NCBI GenBank assembly: GCA_040752025.1
Contig: JBFMFR010000067.1
Location: 1 to 34,475, forward strand
Origin: JBFMFR01 sp040752025
GTDB taxonomy: Bacteria > Chloroflexota > Anaerolineae > Anaerolineales > UBA4823
Direction of reading: 5' to 3'
Length of the DNA stretch: 34,475 nt
Shown: in pieces, positions 30,705-34,475 of the stretch
Numbering within the stretch: the first letter of the stretch is position 1
Layout: the number at the start of each line of letters is the position of its first letter
The notes under the pieces: generated by a model
The model's database searches: none
Told to the model about the DNA's origin: nothing
Seen by the model: only the letters and a program-made list of their open reading frames with translations
Position numbers and translations under genes: made by a program

Positions 30705-31139
30705 TTACTCCGTTGAGGGGTTTTCCAGGATCATCGCCTGGCCCAGTTGGACGATCTCATCCGGGAAGGGGCAGCTTTTGCGCGTTCCCAGGTCCATGTG
30801 CACGCCGGTGATGGTCGTGGTTGCTGCCAGCTCGCCGCTTTCGTCGTTAACCATCTCGTGGTGAAACTGGATGACTTTATCGCGGATGTTGACCACGCTG
30901 GAGCGCACGGTGACTACATCCCCCGAGCGCAGCTCGCGCTTGTAGCTGGTCTTTTGCATTACGGCGGCCATGCCGCGCTGCTGCTCGCGCAGGTAAGTGG
31001 GGGTCAGCCCGATCCTGGCAAACAACTGCCAGGTGGCCTCATCGAACTTGGCCGTGTAGAAGGTCACGTTCATGTGCCCCATCTGGTCGCACTGCCAGGG
31101 GTAGACTACGCCGCGGTAGGTGATAGGCGGCTCAGGCAA
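30705..31139 (-). CDS. Hotdog-fold acyl-CoA thioesterase (4HBT family)
   Basis: 144 aa from the TTG at 31139. YPWQCDQMGHMNVTFYTAKF is the 4-hydroxybenzoyl-CoA thioesterase motif with the catalytic Asp (here in CDQMGHMN), followed by ATWQLFARIG and a strand-rich RSGDVVTVRSSVVNI then IQFHHEMV. These enzymes hydrolyse acyl-CoA. The TTG start is 1 nt after the DinB-like stop, with AGGA 8 nt upstream; an ATG at 31175 is in frame but overlaps that gene and lacks a ribosome-binding site. Third gene of the operon. Substrate unknown. Confidence 0.85.
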   Translation of the reverse strand: MPEPPITYRGVVYPWQCDQMGHMNVTFYTAKFDEATWQLFARIGLTPTYLREQQRGMAAVMQKTSYKRELRSGDVVTVRSSVVNIRDKVIQFHHEMVNDESGELAATTTITGVHMDLGTRKSCPFPDEIVQLGQAMILENPSTE

Positions 31140-31140
31140 G

Positions 31141-31608
31141 TCAGCTTTCCTGATCCAGGTGCCGTTTGCGCACATCCCGGGCGTGGAAGATTTCGTGAGA
31201 GGCGAAGTCCCGCACCAATTTTTCCACGTCCCCGGTCTCTCCCCAGGGGAAGACCATTTGCTGGCGGTATTTCTCTTCCGGCATCTGGCGCACGAGTTCC
31301 TTGAGCTGCGCACGGTCAATTTCCCATTCCGCTGCCACCTGCTCGTAGCTCAAGGCTACACGTTCGGACACGGTTTGGGCATTATAGAGATCCTCGCCGC
31401 GCGCCGCGGGTGTGGCGGGAACTTCCCCATCCACGTGCGCCTGCAGCGAGGCCAGCACGGCGTCGTACCAGCCGGCCAGATGGGCGATCAGGTGCTTCTT
31501 GGTCCAACCTGGGTAGACTTCCAGGTCCAGGTCGAGCTGCTCGGCCACGGCGTGCATTTCGTCGCGGCCCTTGTCAAGTAACTGGATGATTTGCTCTCTG
31601 TCTGGCAT
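31141..31608 (-). CDS. DinB/ClbS-like four-helix protein
   Basis: 155 aa. REQIIQLLDKGRDEMHAVAE, TKKHLIAHLAGWYDAVLASL and the closing DFASHEIFHARDVRKR match the ClbS/DfsB and DinB_2 groups. The three histidines expected to bind metal are plausibly His in LIAHLAGW and the two in SHEIFHARD. ClbS relatives protect against a DNA-alkylating toxin or act as small hydrolases; members of DinB also transfer thiols. Second gene of the operon, 8 bp after the HhH gene with AAGGTGAG upstream. It is intact, unlike the DinB-type tail at 6640-6800, and is not its closest-looking match. Confidence 0.8.
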   Translation of the reverse strand: MPDREQIIQLLDKGRDEMHAVAEQLDLDLEVYPGWTKKHLIAHLAGWYDAVLASLQAHVDGEVPATPAARGEDLYNAQTVSERVALSYEQVAAEWEIDRAQLKELVRQMPEEKYRQQMVFPWGETGDVEKLVRDFASHEIFHARDVRKRHLDQES

Positions 31609-31616
31609 ATCTCACC

Positions 31617-32033
31617 TTATCTGGATTTGATCTCGGCCTGCAGTTTTGCCAGCCCATCCCAATCGCCAGCGGCTGCCAGTTGCGCCTGCTCGGGCCAGCT
31701 TTCCGGCTTCGCCAGGCGCACGTTCGCCGCCTGCAAAATCTGCCCGATGTGTTCGCCGTCCATACCGGCCAACTGCTGGAAGCGGGTCACCCCGGCGGCC
31801 TGCAAGACCCCGGCGATCTTCGGGCCGATGCCCGAGATGCGCTTCAGGTCATCCGGCGGGGCGGGGCTGGCGACCGGCTTTGCAGCCGGCTCAGGCTCCT
31901 TCTCATCGGGGATGAGGATTTCGATCGCGTGGGCTGGCTGGGGCGCTTCTTGCGCCGGGCGGCGCAGCCACCACCACAGGAGCACTAACAGGACGATCAG
32001 GATAAGTTTTGCTTGGAATAGTTTGCGCAACAT
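31617..32033 (-). CDS. Membrane-anchored helix-hairpin-helix protein
   Basis: 138 aa. One N-terminal helix (about 7-24, with a WWW run at its end) is followed by a Pro/Glu/Ala linker and a domain beginning DDLKRISGIGPKIAGVLQAA. ISGIGPKIAGVL is a helix-hairpin-helix of the type found in DNA-binding and DUF4332-like proteins, and SWPEQAQLAAAGDWDGLAKL is a tail often seen after it. The DNA-binding role is doubtful with a membrane anchor; it may be a protein-protein module. GGAGG lies 6 nt before the ATG. It is the first gene of the five-gene operon. The 194 bp upstream, to 32228, show no gene I can support. Confidence 0.8.
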   Translation of the reverse strand: MLRKLFQAKLILIVLLVLLWWWLRRPAQEAPQPAHAIEILIPDEKEPEPAAKPVASPAPPDDLKRISGIGPKIAGVLQAAGVTRFQQLAGMDGEHIGQILQAANVRLAKPESWPEQAQLAAAGDWDGLAKLQAEIKSR

Positions 32034-32227
32034 CAGGCACCTCCTTTGGAACAGGAAAAATGGCGATAAAAGCTGGATTGCGGGAGTTTTGGCGGCGTTT
32101 CATCTGCACAGGTGGAACACCAGAGTCAGGATAGAGGATACCACAATTATCAGCGCCGGACATGCAGATCCTGGTGGGCTTGGATGTGATCGACAAACGA
32201 AGAAGAACAATCACCCGGGAACTGGCT

Positions 32228-32521
32228 TCATTCCTGATCTGCGGCGGCGCCTTTTTCGAGGTCTTTCCAGTTCCCTTTCCAGAGGAAAATGATGCCTAAG
32301 ACCGTCAGCAGCAGATTGGCCCAGAGTGAAACCATCGAAGCCAGACCGACGAACAGACTCAGGGAGTCGCGCACACCATCGTAGGCAGCGTGATAGAAGG
32401 TAGCCACCGCCAGGCTGCGGCTGCGGAACCAGATGTAGGCAAAAACCACGCCGTGCATGATGCTTGGAAGCGCGCCCACCAGCAGCACAGCGATCACAGA
32501 GACGGTCACGGATAAGCTCAC
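32228..32521 (-). pseudogene. Truncated CPBP (CAAX-like) intramembrane protease, C-terminal half only
   Basis: 97 codons from GTG at 32521. SIMHGVVFAYIWFRSRSLAV then TFYHAAYDGVRDSLSLFVGL are the third and fourth conserved segments of CPBP proteases, with the metal-binding His residues in IMHG and FYHAAYD (Asp here where Asn is common). The first half, which should hold the EExxxR glutamates, is missing. The sequence loses similarity just upstream and turns AT-rich from about 32530, so the gene appears to have been cut by an insertion or rearrangement. A single helix pair follows to the end. It cannot be catalytic as it stands. Confidence 0.65.
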
Positions 32522-32588
32522 CGGGAGGCAAGGATCTCTCGAGTTGATATTGCCAACCTAGATTCCGGTGATGAAAATAACCATTTAT

Positions 32589-34475
32589 TTATCCCGGTAT
32601 CAATCGATAAATCCTTAATTCACCATCTACTTCTTTGAATATTGCAATCATAGAGCCATCAGGAGACCACTCGAGGTTTGTAATTTTGTAATCCTTAGTC
32701 TTAGTATCTAGAATTGTCGGTTCTAGAGGATCATTACCAAAGTAAAATTCAAATTCGGATGTGCGGCTTGCAACAAGTATGTCAGAAATTGGAGACCAGG
32801 CTGCCAAATAGTAATTTGATTGCTCCCATTTGAGTTTTCCTGTAAGAGCGACCAGAACTTTCAAGTTATTTCCACCATCAATTAATCCGACCAAGTGATC
32901 ATCATATGACCATGAAACAAAGGATGCAGAGTTGCTATTATCAAAATTTTCTTCCATTACGATGGTTTTTGTTTCCGCATCCCAAATAACTATATTTGCG
33001 TAATCTGGCTCGCCACCTCCCGCGATTGCGATGTATCTACCGCTGTGTGACCATCGAACATCCCACATAAAATTGCAGTGATCCCCTTGATCATCTTGGA
33101 GGGCATATGGTTCACTATCAAAAACATCCCAGACATATAAAGAATAGCTGCAGCCAGTTATTGCTACGGATTCATCATTCGGAGACCAATCAATTGCTGT
33201 GGGCCACCCTTCGGCAATAGATTGGGTCTTTAATTCATCACCATTCGTAGCATCCCATATAATTATTTTCCCTTCGAGGTCCACAGTTGCGATCATTGAA
33301 CCATCATTCGACCAATCCACCGCTGCTATACCAACTGTGTGGCCAATGAGTTCGGTGATTTTTTCTCCTGTCTCGATATTGTAGATATGGACATTGTTTT
33401 CCCCTTCAGGGTGATTGAAATTGTATCCATAATAAACCAAGGCAATCATAGTGTTATCCGATGACCAAGAGAAGTCTACATCCCAATAGCCAGTTCTAGT
33501 CATATAATTTTCCATTACGAGAATCTCATTGACAGACTTCAATGAAAATTGTCCTGGTAGCAGGATTGGCGTTGTAGGGGTAGCACTTGGTGAAGGGGTA
33601 ACAGTCTCAGTTTCAGTAGGTGGAGGTAAAGTTGTTGTCTGAACTATTTTCGCTTTCTCTGTTCTAGTTGTACTTGGAGTTAATGTTACTGTAGGATTAG
33701 TATAGATCGATCGCATTAGGAAAATAATGATCAGCAAACAGATAACACTTCCAACTCCTATTACTATATTTCTCGGTGTTCTGATTGCCGCTGATGCTAG
33801 TTCCCTTACGTCCGACTTTATTTCGGCCTCTCTTTGAAACACTTTCTGAGTGGGCGATATCTCCACCTTGGATATCGAGAGCGTTTCCGTTGCCGCGTTT
33901 CTGTTTATTAATGCTTCTTTGAGTTCCGTTATACTCTGGTATCGATTATCAGGATGAATTTCGAGGCATTTTATAATCACTGCATCAATGTTACCTGATA
34001 TTTTGTAATTCTTGCTCTTTGGGTTTTCTAAATCGATCCCCATACCTCTATCGGGGGATTCGGGGGGAATTTCCCCAGTAAGGAGAGTGTAAATGGTAGC
34101 TCCTAATGCATATATGTCCGTTCTCGCATCTGTTCGGCTAGTGCTCAAATATTGTTCTTGTGGGGAATAGCCTGGAGTGACAGCTTTTGCTCCTAGAGTT
34201 GTCGCTAATTTGGGATCATAAACCTTGGCAATGCCGAAATCCACTAACATTGCCCTATTATCTGGCCTGATTTTTATATTCGCTGGCTTTATATCACGAT
34301 GGATAATTGGAGGAAACTGCTCATGAAGATATAACAGGGCTTCGCAAATTTGGGTGTTGTCCCTCATTTGACTTGATGAGGTAATCGAAATCTGAAAAAT
34401 TGGCGTATCCTTGAAGGCATACTGTGCCAATCGAGGATGCCACAATGGACTGGAACACACTTTATTGTCCGAAAA
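32589..34475 (-). CDS. Ser/Thr protein kinase - TM - WD40-like sensor protein (N-terminus beyond window)
   Basis: The frame is open to the right edge, giving at least 628 residues (numbered here from the GTG at 34460). Kinase catalytic loop HRDIKPANIKI (54-64), DFG (74-76) and the bacterial activation-segment PGYSPQEQY (96-104) are present, then ARTDIYALGATIYTLLTGEI. A membrane helix lies at about 231-251, a Thr/Pro-rich spacer follows to about 300, and the C-terminal part has WD40-type repeats (AVDWSNDGSMIATVDLEGKI, then IIIWDATNGDEL; YVWDVFDS; IVIWDAETKT; LEWSPDGSMIAIF). Cytosolic kinase and outside propeller are predicted. The DNA is markedly AT-rich compared with the rest. The stretch before the catalytic loop looks too short for a normal hinge. 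Confidence 0.85.
   Translation of the reverse strand, partial: FSDNKVCSSPLWHPRLAQYAFKDTPIFQISITSSSQMRDNTQICEALLYLHEQFPPIIHRDIKPANIKIRPDNRAMLVDFGIAKVYDPKLATTLGAKAVTPGYSPQEQYLSTSRTDARTDIYALGATIYTLLTGEIPPESPDRGMGIDLENPKSKNYKISGNIDAVIIKCLEIHPDNRYQSITELKEALINRNAATETLSISKVEISPTQKVFQREAEIKSDVRELASAAIRTPRNIVIGVGSVICLLIIIFLMRSIYTNPTVTLTPSTTRTEKAKIVQTTTLPPPTETETVTPSPSATPTTPILLPGQFSLKSVNEILVMENYMTRTGYWDVDFSWSSDNTMIALVYYGYNFNHPEGENNVHIYNIETGEKITELIGHTVGIAAVDWSNDGSMIATVDLEGKIIIWDATNGDELKTQSIAEGWPTAIDWSPNDESVAITGCSYSLYVWDVFDSEPYALQDDQGDHCNFMWDVRWSHSGRYIAIAGGGEPDYANIVIWDAETKTIVMEENFDNSNSASFVSWSYDDHLVGLIDGGNNLKVLVALTGKLKWEQSNYYLAAWSPISDILVASRTSEFEFYFGNDPLEPTILDTKTKDYKITNLEWSPDGSMIAIFKEVDGELRIYRLIPG

Noticed and set aside
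32211..32531. A 106-codon minus-strand frame overlapping the truncated protease
   Set aside because: It is a shifted frame with no hydrophobic pattern, whereas the neighbouring frame has clear CPBP membrane motifs.

Overview
The window looks like chromosomal DNA of a Chloroflexota bacterium, most likely an Anaerolineae-like anaerobe. Most of it is GC-rich. Many exported proteins are lipoproteins or membrane-anchored proteins with long Thr/Pro linkers (TPTPT type). The enzyme set (ferredoxin-linked 2-oxoacid oxidoreductase, GH13 lipoprotein amylase, LipM-type octanoyltransferase, DUF503, YjjX) fits that group. The taxonomic call is inference: no rRNA is present. I see no rRNA, CRISPR array, integrase or transposase.

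Layout. 1-2563 (-) holds nearly all of a type IIA topoisomerase A subunit (gyrA/parC type), divergent from a GNAT acetyltransferase (2715-3332). A nucleotide-sugar epimerase (3299-4282, -), an M23-like lipoprotein (4449-5348, +) and a Fsr-like MFS exporter (5357-6532, -) follow. Then comes a rearranged stretch, 6.6-10.1 kb. It contains a chimeric gene ending in a DinB-type tail, a membrane-tethered LuxR regulator divergent from a small membrane protein plus an ICMT/PEMT-like methyltransferase, and a pseudogene with two in-frame stops. A 201-bp direct repeat links the chimera to the pseudogene. 10.07-11.55 kb carries a dual-specificity phosphatase, tRNA-Pro(GGG) and a GerMN lipoprotein.

11.68-14.43 kb is a four-gene vor/kor operon (ferredoxin-alpha-beta-gamma, -) ending in a clear terminator. 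14.6-17.65 kb (-) is a lipoprotein alpha-amylase followed by a sugar-binding lipoprotein, preceded by the decayed tail of an esterase gene. 17.9-25.5 kb is mostly + strand: DapA-family lyase, a large exported protein of unknown function, LipM-like octanoyltransferase, DUF503, an SDR protein lacking the usual catalytic Tyr/Lys, YjjX and a PAS-GGDEF cyclase. One DUF4230 gene lies opposite. 25.5-28 kb (-) is a MacB-like ABC exporter pair with its TetR regulator and a palindromic operator at the promoter. 28.17-32.03 kb is a GNAT gene converging on a five-gene operon (HhH membrane protein, DinB/ClbS-like, thioesterase, PanE-like reductase with a C-terminal membrane anchor, MBL hydrolase).

At about 32.53 kb the base composition drops abruptly to AT-rich. 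A truncated CPBP protease is followed by a Ser/Thr kinase-TM-WD40 gene that runs off the right edge and looks acquired or joined from elsewhere. A repeated regulatory theme is a TATAAT-like -10 box only 6-9 nt before the start codon (4449, 7969, 10074, 17908, 22841), which suggests leaderless transcripts.
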